Below are positions 36,145 through 44,458 of a stretch of DNA of 64,000 bases, in pieces. Numbering within the stretch: position 1 is the first letter of the stretch; each line of letters opens with the position of its first letter. The stretch spans positions 682,001 to 746,000 of the forward strand of contig NZ_CP098518.1 of NCBI RefSeq assembly GCF_023703795.1, in the 5' to 3' direction. A program made the position numbers and the translations under genes. The notes below the pieces were generated by a model. It was not told the origin of the DNA. It was given only the letters and a program-made list of their open reading frames with translations, and did not search any database. The stretch comes from Haloplanus sp. HW8-1. Lineage in GTDB: Archaea; Halobacteriota; Halobacteria; Halobacteriales; Haloferacaceae.

Positions 36145-37172
36145 TGGTTCAAATCTCGCGCCGAAGACTACTCCAGAAGGCAGGCGCAACCGCGATTGCT
36201 GCGACAGGAATCGCCGGCTGTCTCGGTCAGGGAGGTGCATCACTCGATTCCGTCACGGTCGCGTACGTCCCGATTTACCCGAACATGCAACACTTCGTGA
36301 TGCAGGAGGAGGGCTACTACGACGAGCTATCTGTCGATGTCACCGTTGAACGGTTCAGCAACGGTCCGAGCTTGGTGAAGGCGTTCGCCAGCGGCGATAT
36401 CGATGTCGCTATTGGAGGAGTCACTCCTGCGATGGTTCTCGTCGATAGAGGAGCTAATGCAACCGTTCTCACGGCAAACGGGCGAAACGCGTTCAAAGTG
36501 ATGGCGACTACCGATATCGCAGATCTATACGGGCAAGTGGGTTCGGATACATTCGAGCAATTCGAGGCAGAATCCGGGCGTAAGATGCGATTTGGGGCCC
36601 CCCCGGACGGGAGCGTCCCCGATGTGGTTCTTCGGTACTGGATCGAACGGGATCTCGGTGTGGGGGACTTCGACACAGTTGTAACGAAGTCGAAAATCAA
36701 TCCGGCTCGCTCGGTACAGACTATCCAAGCAGGCGATATCGACGCGACGATGATTATGGAACCGTTTGCGACAATAATCGGACGCGACGAGAGATTCACC
36801 GAACTCGAATGGTCTGGAAGCATATTTCCGGGGCATCCGATGACCGGGTTGTTCGTGAACCAACGGGTACTCGAGGCGACAGAGGTTGCTCAATCGCTCG
36901 TTGACGCGCACATTCGAGCGACTCAGTTTGTGAACGCTAAGCCGAACACGGCTGCCGCTCACGCAGCGTCGGTCATCGGGTCGGGGGTGAGCGTCGAACT
37001 CGCTGAGGCCGCGATGCAGTCTCGCGCGGCAGATTTCATTTCTGACCCGCGACAGATCGTTGACCAGACCGAGACGATGTCGGAATACGTCGCGGAGGTG
37101 GGTAACATCGACGAAGCAGTTGAATCAGACGAATTGTTCGCATTCGAGCCATACGAGTCCGTTCGAGAATGA
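36144..37172 (+). CDS. NitT/TauT-type ABC transporter substrate-binding lipoprotein
   Basis: 342 residues from the ATG at 36144, which puts a TATA box 28 bp upstream; an ATG at 36120 is possible. The Tat motif (SRRRLLQKAG) and lipobox (IAGC) indicate export and lipid anchoring. The fold is SsuA/NrtA-like (VTVAYVPIYPNMQHFVMQEE, GPSLVKAFASGDIDVAIGGV). This family usually binds nitrate, sulfonates or thiamine precursors. Lying between two nikR genes, it may instead serve metal or a metal chelate; the ligand is unknown. Confidence 0.85.
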   Translation: MVQISRRRLLQKAGATAIAATGIAGCLGQGGASLDSVTVAYVPIYPNMQHFVMQEEGYYDELSVDVTVERFSNGPSLVKAFASGDIDVAIGGVTPAMVLVDRGANATVLTANGRNAFKVMATTDIADLYGQVGSDTFEQFEAESGRKMRFGAPPDGSVPDVVLRYWIERDLGVGDFDTVVTKSKINPARSVQTIQAGDIDATMIMEPFATIIGRDERFTELEWSGSIFPGHPMTGLFVNQRVLEATEVAQSLVDAHIRATQFVNAKPNTAAAHAASVIGSGVSVELAEAAMQSRAADFISDPRQIVDQTETMSEYVAEVGNIDEAVESDELFAFEPYESVRE

Positions 37173-38011
37173 CGGCACGCACGACTACCAGCATCGGCGA
37201 CGTTGAGCGTACACGACTTGGGATCGATACGCGAAGGTATGCTCGCGGCGTCGGCGGTCTCTGTATATTCCTCACGGTGTGGTGGATCGGTGCAGCGACC
37301 ACACAACCGTCGTATCTGTTACCGGGGCCGGTCGAGTCGGCACGAGCATTTCTCGACCTGTTTACTACGTCGACAGCGCTCCTCGTTCCGCTATTCGGTG
37401 CCGAAATAACACTTCCGACCGGGATTGCACACCTCACACAGACGCTGTTACATTACGTTCCCGGCCTCCTGTTCGGTGCCGTCAGTGGAGCTGGATCCGG
37501 CCTTGCGATGGGCTGGAACGGTGCGCTCGACGACTGGCTGCGACCACTCGTCCGGGTACTGCGACCGATCCCACCGCTGGCGTGGATCGTCTTCGCCATC
37601 GTCTGGTTCGGCATCCACCACACTGGCGCGGCGTTCATCGTCTTCGTCGGCGCGTTCTGGATCAACTTCTACGGCGCCTACGGCGGCGTGGAGGGCGTTT
37701 CGACCGAACTGACCGATGCGGCGTCGACGCTCGGCGTGGAGCGCGACCTCTCGATGCTGAAACTCGTTGCACTCCCAAGTGCCGCTCCCCAGGTGTTGAC
37801 CGGATTTCGGACGAGCATTGGTCGCTGCTGGATGATCGTCGTCGGCGCCGAACTGTTCGGCGCACCAGGCGTCGGCTACGAGATCATCAACGCCTCGAAC
37901 AACCTCGCGATGGCAACCAGCGTCGCCTACATGTTCCTGATCAGTCTGGCGTTCCTCTGTATGGACGTCGGGTTCCGACTACTCGAACGGAGGGTCCTCG
38001 CATGGCGCTGA
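37169..38011 (+). CDS. NitT/TauT-type ABC transporter permease
   Basis: 280 residues, ATGA overlap with the binding-protein gene. Six hydrophobic segments are visible. The EAA loop (AASTLGVERDLSMLKLVALP) and the PIPPLAWIVFAIVWFG segment are typical of SsuC/TauC permeases. It makes the membrane channel of the importer. Confidence 0.9.
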   Translation: MTARTTTSIGDVERTRLGIDTRRYARGVGGLCIFLTVWWIGAATTQPSYLLPGPVESARAFLDLFTTSTALLVPLFGAEITLPTGIAHLTQTLLHYVPGLLFGAVSGAGSGLAMGWNGALDDWLRPLVRVLRPIPPLAWIVFAIVWFGIHHTGAAFIVFVGAFWINFYGAYGGVEGVSTELTDAASTLGVERDLSMLKLVALPSAAPQVLTGFRTSIGRCWMIVVGAELFGAPGVGYEIINASNNLAMATSVAYMFLISLAFLCMDVGFRLLERRVLAWR

Positions 38012-38790
38012 GTTCGGACTCGTCTACCGGTCGAGACGCACGTGAGAAGATCACTATCCAGAAAGTCAGCCGGTCATACGAGTCGACGCAGGCGCTCGCA
38101 GACGTCTCGTTTTCGGTTGCGGAGGGGGAGTTCTGCTGTGTCGTCGGTCCCTCGGGGTGTGGGAAGACGACGCTGTTGCGAGCGATCGCCGGGCTCGACG
38201 ATCCCGATGGTGGGTCGATACTGGTCGGTGGAGACCCGGTTACCGGTCCTGGGCTGGACAGGGGAATGGTCTTTCAGGAGTACGCGCTGTTCCCGTGGCG
38301 AACCGTCCGCGGGAATATCCGGTTTGGCCTCGACCGGCCCGCCTGTGACTGTCCCGACTGCGAGGGACGAGTCCGGGAGTTGATCGACTTGGTAGGGCTC
38401 GACGGCTTCGAGGACGCGTACCCGAAAGAGCTGTCCGGCGGCATGAAACAGCGCGTCGGTATCGCTCGCGCGCTCGCCCCCGATCCAGAGATCCTCTTAA
38501 TGGACGAACCGTTCGGTAGTGTCGACGCTCGGACGCGCGACCGCTTGCACGCCGAATTGCTCGATATCTGGACGCAAACCGGACAGACCGTCGTGTTCGT
38601 CACCCACGACATCGACGAGGCAGTGACCCTCGCTGATCGCGTGGTCGTCATGGATGCCGACCCTGGAACCGTGCAGTCGACGTTCTCTATCGACCTAGAA
38701 CGCCCACGTGAACGGACCTCTCGTGACTTCGTGAACCACGTCGCGCGAATTAGGAATGCGCTCGGAAGTCCTGTCGACACTAGCCAGTGA
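38002..38790 (+). CDS. NitT/TauT-type ABC transporter ATPase
   Basis: 262 residues from the ATG at 38002, overlapping the permease end by 10 bp. Walker A is GPSGCGKTT, Q-loop VFQEYALFPW, signature LSGGMKQRVG, Walker B ILLMDEPFGS and H-loop FVTHDIDEA. An extra CDCPDC motif after the Q-loop (about residues 114-119) is unusual for this family and could bind metal or form a redox switch. Confidence 0.9.
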   Translation: MALSSDSSTGRDAREKITIQKVSRSYESTQALADVSFSVAEGEFCCVVGPSGCGKTTLLRAIAGLDDPDGGSILVGGDPVTGPGLDRGMVFQEYALFPWRTVRGNIRFGLDRPACDCPDCEGRVRELIDLVGLDGFEDAYPKELSGGMKQRVGIARALAPDPEILLMDEPFGSVDARTRDRLHAELLDIWTQTGQTVVFVTHDIDEAVTLADRVVVMDADPGTVQSTFSIDLERPRERTSRDFVNHVARIRNALGSPVDTSQ

Positions 38791-38812
38791 TACGCTCTTA
38801 CAGCAGAGTTGT

Positions 38813-38839
38813 TAATAGCAGTTTACTAGACCGCTATTA
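38813..38839. promoter_or_regulatory. candidate NikR-type operator upstream of nikR2
   Basis: TAATAGC (38813-38819) and GCTATTA (38833-38839) form a perfect 7-bp inverted repeat with 13 bp between. The dyad-with-wide-spacer form is like known NikR operators of bacteria. It ends 28 bp before the ATG of nikR2, so binding would compete with TBP. Confidence 0.5.
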
Positions 38840-38867
38840 CTATTATCTTTGAGACGATTTTTAATAT

Positions 38868-39299
38868 ATGCCCATCGTGAGCTCCTCGATGACGGAGCGA
38901 CTCCGAGACGATCTCGATACGTTTGCGGAAGAACACGGTTACACCGGACGAAGTGAGGTCATCCGCGAAGCGTGCCAGTCACTACTCAAAGAGTACCAAG
39001 AGACAGACTACGAGGGTCGGCGGGTATTGGCGACAGTTACTGCTGTCTTCGGCTACGACGAACCGGAAATCGAACGCCGGATGATGGATATCCGCCACGA
39101 ATTCGAAGCGTCGATCCGGTCGAACTCCCACAACTGCCTCGAAGGGAACGCCGGTTGTGTCGAGACGTTCGTCATCGAAGCCGCGCACGACGATGTCCTG
39201 CGTTTCATCGGAACCGTTAGAGGAGCAGACGAGTCAGTTTCAGTCGAATACACGGTCCTACCCGTCGATGCCATGAACGCACAGATCAGCGAGCAGTAG
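38868..39299 (+). CDS. NikR-type regulator 2 with altered metal site
   Basis: 143 residues. It has the ribbon-helix-helix (MPIVSSSMTERLRDDLDTFA) and ACT-like metal domain of NikR. By alignment to the other copies the ligands are His77, His88, Cys90 in place of the usual second His (SHNC), and Cys97 one residue further on. The His-to-Cys change suggests a different metal or affinity. TATA-like TTTTTAATATATG lies just before the start. It sits between the ABC importer and the ECF transporter operon. Confidence 0.87.
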   Translation: MPIVSSSMTERLRDDLDTFAEEHGYTGRSEVIREACQSLLKEYQETDYEGRRVLATVTAVFGYDEPEIERRMMDIRHEFEASIRSNSHNCLEGNAGCVETFVIEAAHDDVLRFIGTVRGADESVSVEYTVLPVDAMNAQISEQ

Positions 39300-39378
39300 G
39301 TTCGAAATCATTCGCGCCGACAAAAGTCGACTCCGTTCTCTATCAATATACTGTCTCATTCTACGCTATGATTGTTAG

Positions 39379-39411
39379 CTTGCTTAATCCAGTACAGCAA
39401 GATTATTATAA
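39379..39411. promoter_or_regulatory. cbiM promoter with inverted repeat
   Basis: CTTGCT-N11-AGCAAG (39379-39401) is a 6-bp inverted repeat directly before a strong TATA candidate (TTATTATAAT, about 39402-39411), which is about 27-36 bp before the cbiM ATG at 39438. It could bind an activator or repressor of the transporter operon. Confidence 0.4.
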
Positions 39412-39437
39412 TCGAAACAAGAATTGGCAAACCGGAG

Positions 39438-40118
39438 ATGGCACACATTCACCTCGGAGAAGGCTCGTTCCCGCTATGGGCACTGGTACTCTGGACGCTG
39501 CTTGGCGTCGGACTGATCAGTGCTGTCGTCTACCGGGTCCGGAAAGGTGGCATCAAAACGCACCAGATCGCACTCGCCGGGATCGGCGCGGCCGCGAGCT
39601 TCGCGGTCTTCCAGTTGAACATCCCCGTCTGGGGTGGCATCCACATGAACCTCACCGGCCTCGTTGGGATTCTCGCCGGGCCGCTGCTTGGTGCATTGAT
39701 CGCGTTGGTCGTCAACATCTTCTCGGCGGCGCTCGGGCACGGTGCGGTCGGTCTGATCGGCGCGAATACGCTCGTCAACGCGAGCGAAGCTATCGTCGCC
39801 TACTACGCGTTCAAGACCCTGATGGGAATGGACTGGGACGTCTTCCCCGCCAGCGCCAGTGCCGCGACGCTCGGGCTCTCCGCAGGCGCGTTCCTGATGG
39901 GGGCGATCATCGTCATCAGCGGCGTGAACGGGAGCGCGCTGCCGCGCGGTGATCTGACGATTGCCGTCGCCGGTCTCGTTGGCCTCAACCTCGGCGTCGC
40001 CGTCATCGAGGGTATCCTGACGGGCTTCATCGTTCAGTTCCTCGCGTCCGTCCGCCCCGACCTCGTCGGCCTCGCCGACCGTGACACCCAGGAGGAGCCG
40101 ACCGGGGTGACCTCCTGA
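39438..40118 (+). CDS. cbiM: ECF-type nickel/cobalt transporter membrane component CbiM/NikM (1)
   Basis: 226 residues from the ATG at 39438. The N-terminus MAHIHLGEGS places His close to the processed amino end, the metal-capture motif of CbiM/NikM proteins (MAHIH variant). At least six hydrophobic segments follow, with the conserved GGIHMNLTGLVGILAGPLLG and GHGAVGLIGANTLVNA blocks. It is the substrate-specific component for Ni2+ or Co2+. First gene of the cbiM-X-cbiQ-cbiO operon. Confidence 0.9.
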   Translation: MAHIHLGEGSFPLWALVLWTLLGVGLISAVVYRVRKGGIKTHQIALAGIGAAASFAVFQLNIPVWGGIHMNLTGLVGILAGPLLGALIALVVNIFSAALGHGAVGLIGANTLVNASEAIVAYYAFKTLMGMDWDVFPASASAATLGLSAGAFLMGAIIVISGVNGSALPRGDLTIAVAGLVGLNLGVAVIEGILTGFIVQFLASVRPDLVGLADRDTQEEPTGVTS

Positions 40119-40441
40119 TGCAGCGCTGGAAGCAGTACGGTGGCCTTGCCGGCCTCTTCGCTGCCTTTCTCGCCGCTGGGTACTGGGGATTCACCGCAAC
40201 CGGGGGCGCACTGCCGTGGGCCAAACGCTCCGCACAGGCACTTCAGCGTGGTGTCCAGGAGAGTGGCGGCGCGCTCGTCGACTTCGGCCGCGGCATCGTC
40301 GTCGCCGGCCCGATCCGAAAGGGCGGAATGATGCTCGAATTCGGTGGGCTCGTCCTTCTGCTGGTCGTCCTCGGTGTCGGCATGTACGTCTACGTCGACC
40401 GCTACGGTGGCTTCGAGGACGGAGATCGTCAGGCTCGGTAA
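40118..40441 (+). CDS. small two-helix membrane protein, CbiN/NikN-like
   Basis: 107 residues, start overlapping the cbiM stop (TGATG). Two hydrophobic segments (GLAGLFAAFLAAGYWGF and FGGLVLLLVVLGVGMYVYV) flank an extracytoplasmic loop. Position between cbiM and cbiQ and the topology match the accessory N component of ECF Ni/Co transporters, but sequence similarity to classic CbiN is weak. Confidence 0.75.
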   Translation: MQRWKQYGGLAGLFAAFLAAGYWGFTATGGALPWAKRSAQALQRGVQESGGALVDFGRGIVVAGPIRKGGMMLEFGGLVLLLVVLGVGMYVYVDRYGGFEDGDRQAR

Positions 40442-40443
40442 CC

Positions 40444-41256
40444 GTGACGACACTCTCGAACCACGTTCCCGACCCGCGACTCATCACTGCGTTCGCCGAA
40501 CGGAGAGACGGACCGTTGCACCGCGTCAATCCCTGGACGAAGGTCGGCGTCGTCGGTGCACTCGTCCTCGCCGTCACGGTGTTCGACCGTCTCGCGCTCC
40601 TGGCCGGACTCTACGGTGCCGTACTGGTGGTCTACGGACTCGCAGGACTGCCATACCGACGGTTGGCCGGCTGGTACACGCTCCCGATGCTGTTCATCGT
40701 CTCAGTCGCCGGGCCGCTGGCGTTCCTCGAACCGGGAACGCCGATCGGTGGCGCGCTCTCGACACCGCTCGGTGAACTTTCTGTCACGTGGGCAGGGCTC
40801 GTGCTCTTCGGGGAGCTCAGCTGTCGGTCACTTACGGTCGTCACGTTTGCGCTGACGGCGTCGATGACGACGAAATACACGGACGTCGCGTACATGCTCG
40901 GACGACTACTCCCGCGGCCAATCGACCAGATCGCGTTGCTCACCTACCGGTTCACGTTCGTCATGATCGAGACGCTCGAGGACCTCGTGAAAGCCGCACT
41001 CTCCCGTGGAGCGAACTTCTCGGAGTTCTGGTCGAACAAACGGCTGTACGCGAGAATCCTCGGCATGACGATGTTGTCGGCGATCGAACAGTCAGAACGA
41101 CTCGTCAAGTCGATGGAAGCCCGTGGCTACAACGGCGACATCACGCTGTACGGCGACGTCTCGCGGCCACCGATCCACGAACTGGCCGTCGTCGCCGGCT
41201 CGTACGTCGCCGTCGTCGGCTACGCAGCGGTCGTGGTCTACGGGGTGAGACTGTGA
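40444..41256 (+). CDS. cbiQ: ECF transporter transmembrane component CbiQ
   Basis: 270 residues, GTG start at 40444, 2 bp after the previous stop. The EcfT family features are present: NPWTKVGVVGALVLAVTVF near the N-terminus, several membrane helices, and the coupling-helix motif (about 175-215) with SMEARGY, which contacts the ATPase. It links CbiM to CbiO. Confidence 0.92.
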   Translation: MTTLSNHVPDPRLITAFAERRDGPLHRVNPWTKVGVVGALVLAVTVFDRLALLAGLYGAVLVVYGLAGLPYRRLAGWYTLPMLFIVSVAGPLAFLEPGTPIGGALSTPLGELSVTWAGLVLFGELSCRSLTVVTFALTASMTTKYTDVAYMLGRLLPRPIDQIALLTYRFTFVMIETLEDLVKAALSRGANFSEFWSNKRLYARILGMTMLSAIEQSERLVKSMEARGYNGDITLYGDVSRPPIHELAVVAGSYVAVVGYAAVVVYGVRL

Positions 41257-42128
41257 GCCAAGACGAGACTCCACTCGTCGACCTCCGGTGTGAGGCCCAC
41301 ACCTACCCCGACGGGACGGTCGGGATGCACGACGTCGACTTCTCGGTGTACCCCGACGAAGTCGTCGCACTCGTCGGCGGCAACGGTGCCGGGAAGTCGA
41401 CGCTACTCGAACACCTGAACGCGACGCTCGTTCCCGACGACGGCGAACTCGTCGTCGACGGCACGTCGATCACCGAAGACAACAAGGCACGCGCACGGAG
41501 GGAAGTCGGCTTCGTCTTCCAGGACGCCGATACGCAACTCGTCGCACCCACGGTCCTCGATGACGTGATGTTCGGCCTCCAGAACTACGGCGTCCCCGGT
41601 GACGAAGCGAGAGAGCGCGCTCGTGAGGCGCTCGCGACTGTCGACGCGGGCCACCTCGAAGACCGGATTCCTCACTATCTAAGCGGCGGCGAGAAACGCC
41701 TCGTCGGCCTCGCCGGCGTGCTCGTCCTCGAACCGAGCGTGGTCGTGCTGGACGAACCGCTCGCAGGGCTCGACCCCGAGCGGTCCCAACTGGTCGCCGA
41801 GCGAATCGAACAGATTCACGAGGACGGTATCAGCGTCGTCTTGTCGACGCACGACCTCGAATTTGCCGCTGAAGTCGCAGACCGAGTCTGTGTGATGGCC
41901 GATGGTAACGTCGTTGGTAGCGGAACGCCCCGAGCGGTGTTCTACGACGACGCGCTGTTGGCGGAAGCGAACCTTCTCCCGCCGAGTACGGTTCGTGTGG
42001 CTCGCGATGCGGGGCTGGGGGCGACCGAACAGCCGGTGACTGACGCGGACCTGGTGGCGCTCCTCACAGAAGCCGACACCCTGGGACCCACACAGACACC
42101 CTCTCCAGATGGGCGCGGACACGACTGA
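41253..42128 (+). CDS. cbiO: ECF transporter ATPase CbiO
   Basis: 291 residues, GTG start at 41253 overlapping the cbiQ stop. Walker A GGNGAGKST, Q-loop VFQDADTQLVAPTV, signature LSGGEKRLVG, Walker B VVVLDEPLAG, H-loop STHDLEF. The VFQDADTQL form is typical of ECF A-components. It has a short C-terminal extension after residue 240. It may also power the second CbiM encoded nearby, which has no ATPase of its own. Confidence 0.93.
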   Translation: MSQDETPLVDLRCEAHTYPDGTVGMHDVDFSVYPDEVVALVGGNGAGKSTLLEHLNATLVPDDGELVVDGTSITEDNKARARREVGFVFQDADTQLVAPTVLDDVMFGLQNYGVPGDEARERAREALATVDAGHLEDRIPHYLSGGEKRLVGLAGVLVLEPSVVVLDEPLAGLDPERSQLVAERIEQIHEDGISVVLSTHDLEFAAEVADRVCVMADGNVVGSGTPRAVFYDDALLAEANLLPPSTVRVARDAGLGATEQPVTDADLVALLTEADTLGPTQTPSPDGRGHD

Positions 42129-42858
42129 GCGCCTCCCTCGGTATCTCGCGCCACTTCCTCGGCGGATCGAGACCGTTGCCCTGCAGTACGCGTGGGTGAT
42201 CGTCGCGATCAACCTCGCGGGAACGGCATTCGGCTTCTGGTACTACATCCCCCAGTTCCAACTCGAGCCGGTCGCCGCGTGGCCGGTCGTCCCGGACAGT
42301 CCGACGGCTACGCTGTTCATCGCCTGCTCGCTGGCGCTGTACAAACTCGACCGGTCGAACGAGTACCTGAACGTGTTGGCGTTTTTCGGTTGTATCAAGC
42401 TCGGCCTCTGGACGCCGTACGTCCTGACGGTGTTCGCAGACGCATTTCTCGCGACGGTGACGCCACCACCGGAGGTCGTTCCACTGTTCGGACGAGAGCT
42501 CGCCTCGAACGTGATGTACGCCTTCCTGTTCGTCTCACACTTGGGGATGGTCGTCCAAGCGTTCCTCATCCATCGCTACAGTGACTTTCCGGGTCGAGCG
42601 ATTCTCGTTGCCGTGATCTGGTACGGTTTCAACGATCTTGTCGACTACTTCGTCCCGATTGTCGGGACACCGCATCACACCCTGTTGCCGGTCGAACCGA
42701 TTGTGAACGGCACCGTCCAGCACGTCTCCCCGGCACACGAGATTGCAGCTGCGGGCGCTGTTGCGCTGACGATACTGGCGACAGTGGTTGCAGTTCTGAC
42801 TCGCAGAGAGAAACAGGGTATCCGGGTGGGAACCGATTCAGCGCCCGGCAGCCAGTAA
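42109..42858 (+). CDS. DUF1405 membrane protein
   Basis: 249 residues, start inside the end of cbiO (20-bp overlap). About six hydrophobic segments; the pattern with NEYLNVLAFFGCIKLGLWTP, and YGFNDLVDYFVPIVGTPHHT, is that of DUF1405 (YpjA-type). The His-containing GTPHH and the link to the Ni/Co transporter suggest a metal-related role, which is inference. It converges with the PDGLE gene, overlapping by 21 bp. Confidence 0.85.
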   Translation: MGADTTERLPRYLAPLPRRIETVALQYAWVIVAINLAGTAFGFWYYIPQFQLEPVAAWPVVPDSPTATLFIACSLALYKLDRSNEYLNVLAFFGCIKLGLWTPYVLTVFADAFLATVTPPPEVVPLFGRELASNVMYAFLFVSHLGMVVQAFLIHRYSDFPGRAILVAVIWYGFNDLVDYFVPIVGTPHHTLLPVEPIVNGTVQHVSPAHEIAAAGAVALTILATVVAVLTRREKQGIRVGTDSAPGSQ

Positions 42859-43149
42859 CCGTCCAAGCCCCAGCGCGAGGGTGAGTGTGAGCAGAGTGCC
42901 GAGGAATGCGCCACCCAGTGTTCCGGCGTGTGGTCCAAGTCCTGGTAGTGCGTATCCCGCAAAGAGACTTACACTGGTCGGCACAGCCTCAGAGGCTGCA
43001 CCGGCGAGTACAGCGGCGTTCTCCATCGGCTCTGCGTACCCGGTTCGCGCAGATGCCCATGCGAATGCTGGTGTGAGTACCACGAGTCCGAGGAGCCCGG
43101 CAAGCGAGCGTCGTTGCCATGGTGTCCGGACAAACGATCGGGCGCTCAT
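42838..43149 (-). CDS. PDGLE/CbiN-like membrane protein
   Basis: 103 residues. Two hydrophobic segments (SLAGLLGLVVLTPAFAWAS and LGGAFLGTLLTLTLALGLG) surround a loop of PDGLE type (TGYAEPMENAAVL). PDGLE domains are found with or fused to CbiM/NikM. Its GTG/ATG start overlaps the cbiM2 stop, so both form one operon. Confidence 0.82.
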   Translation of the reverse strand: MSARSFVRTPWQRRSLAGLLGLVVLTPAFAWASARTGYAEPMENAAVLAGAASEAVPTSVSLFAGYALPGLGPHAGTLGGAFLGTLLTLTLALGLGRLLAAGR

Positions 43150-43784
43150 GCGCGGATACCCTCCGGCTGGAGCTGTTCGGATTCGACGCCGGCGCGGTCG
43201 AGAAGCCGCACTCCTGCGAGGGTGAGTACACCTTCACCGATACCGAGGATGAAGTGCCCACCGGTCATGATGGCGACGACCGCGATGAACTCACCGGTGA
43301 ACCCAGGTGAGACGCCGAGTTGAAGCCCGGCAGATGCAGCAGCAGCGGTGATTCCGATCCACCCGCTGGCCACGATTGCCAGCAGTTCGTTGCGGTTCGC
43401 GAGTGTTGCGTAGACTGCGTACCCGACGTACGCCTGAACGATCGCCATGTTCCAGATGTTGGCTCCGAGTGCGAGCGCGCCGCCGTCACCGAAGACGAGC
43501 GCCTGAACGGCAACAACGAGAGCGACGGCGAGTGCCCCCAGGTGAGGGCCGAGTACGATCGCGGCGAACGCACCGCCGACGAAGTGCGCACTCGTCCCGC
43601 CAGGGATCGGCCAGTTGAGCATCTGTGCGGCGAACACGGCTGCAGCGACGACGGCGAACAGCTGAATCCGATACTCGGTTAGCGAGTCACGTGCTCGCAT
43701 TGCGGCGACGGCCAATACCGCGCCGGCGATCAGGAGGAACGCGCCTGCCATCCACGGGTGTAAGAATCCATCTGGTGTGTGCAT
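43146..43784 (-). CDS. ECF-type nickel/cobalt transporter membrane component CbiM/NikM (2)
   Basis: 212 residues. It has the classic N-terminus MHTPDGFLHPW with His2, and the family blocks QMLNWPIPGGTSAHFVGGAF, ALVFGDGGALALGANIWNMA. It is clearly different from CbiM1 and belongs to the common MHIPDGFL type. It is divergent from nikR3 and has a leaderless-type TATA (read CATATATCC) at 43807-43815. No Q or O component is linked on this strand. Confidence 0.92.
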   Translation of the reverse strand: MHTPDGFLHPWMAGAFLLIAGAVLAVAAMRARDSLTEYRIQLFAVVAAAVFAAQMLNWPIPGGTSAHFVGGAFAAIVLGPHLGALAVALVVAVQALVFGDGGALALGANIWNMAIVQAYVGYAVYATLANRNELLAIVASGWIGITAAAASAGLQLGVSPGFTGEFIAVVAIMTGGHFILGIGEGVLTLAGVRLLDRAGVESEQLQPEGIRA

Positions 43785-43806
43785 CGATTCCGAGTTCCGT
43801 AGATCG

Positions 43807-43815
43807 GGATATATG
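43807..43815 (-). promoter_or_regulatory. TATA-like box of the second cbiM
   Basis: GGATATATG on the plus strand (CATATATCC on minus) is centred 27 bp before the ATG at 43784. The 106-bp spacer to nikR3 also holds ACTCA-N7-TGAGT (about 43859-43875), a weak dyad close to the nikR3 start. Confidence 0.45.
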
Positions 43816-43890
43816 ACTTCCGAAAATAATCATAACTTAGCCACCATAATTACTAGGGACTCATATGAATTGAGTTCTGATTAATACCCG

Positions 43891-44280
43891 ATGCGCACGA
43901 GCTTCAACATCCCCGACGACCTCCTCTCCGAGTTCGATGAGACGTGGCAGGCGGAGGGGTTAGACTCACGTTCGCGTGGCGTCCGCGAAGCGATGCAGGC
44001 GTACATCGAGGGACACACCAGACTGGAGGATATCGAAGGCGACGTCGTCGGTATCATCGCTTTGGATTACGAACACGAAGCGATTATCGAAGAGATTCAC
44101 GACGTACAACATCAGTTTCAGGACGTCATCACGACCACGAATCATATCCATGAAGGAGAGTGGTGTCTCGAGACGCTCTTCTGCAGCGGACCGGCACCGC
44201 GTGTCCGGGACCTCACGTATCGCTTGCGCGATTTCGATGCGGTGAGTCGGGTCAAACTGATGCTCCTCGCTGAGCACTGA
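43891..44280 (+). CDS. NikR-type regulator 3
   Basis: 129 residues, the shortest and most divergent of the four. The RHH part is MRTSFNIPDDLLSEFDETWQ. The metal ligands are kept: His74, His85, His87 and Cys92 (HIHEGEWC), with a loop one residue shorter than in copies 1 and 4. Divergent from cbiM2, which is its likely target. Confidence 0.85.
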   Translation: MRTSFNIPDDLLSEFDETWQAEGLDSRSRGVREAMQAYIEGHTRLEDIEGDVVGIIALDYEHEAIIEEIHDVQHQFQDVITTTNHIHEGEWCLETLFCSGPAPRVRDLTYRLRDFDAVSRVKLMLLAEH

Positions 44281-44458
44281 ACTGTGCTCACGGCTGACCC
44301 TGTTGAGATCCTGGATTGAGGACATTTTACAACGAGGGTGCTGAGTGCATAGCGCGTATCGGTCACGTAGGCCGGCGGTGGTTACGCACCCGAACGGATC
44401 TTGCGAGTATGACACACAACCGAGGTATTATTAATATACAGTAGCGCGACTGCACAGT

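Noticed and set aside
44281-44458. Possible insertion-element remnant between nikR3 and the DUF2892 gene
   Set aside because: A short minus-strand frame looks like the start of a small gene, but there is no second end, no terminal repeat and no clear homology that I can state.
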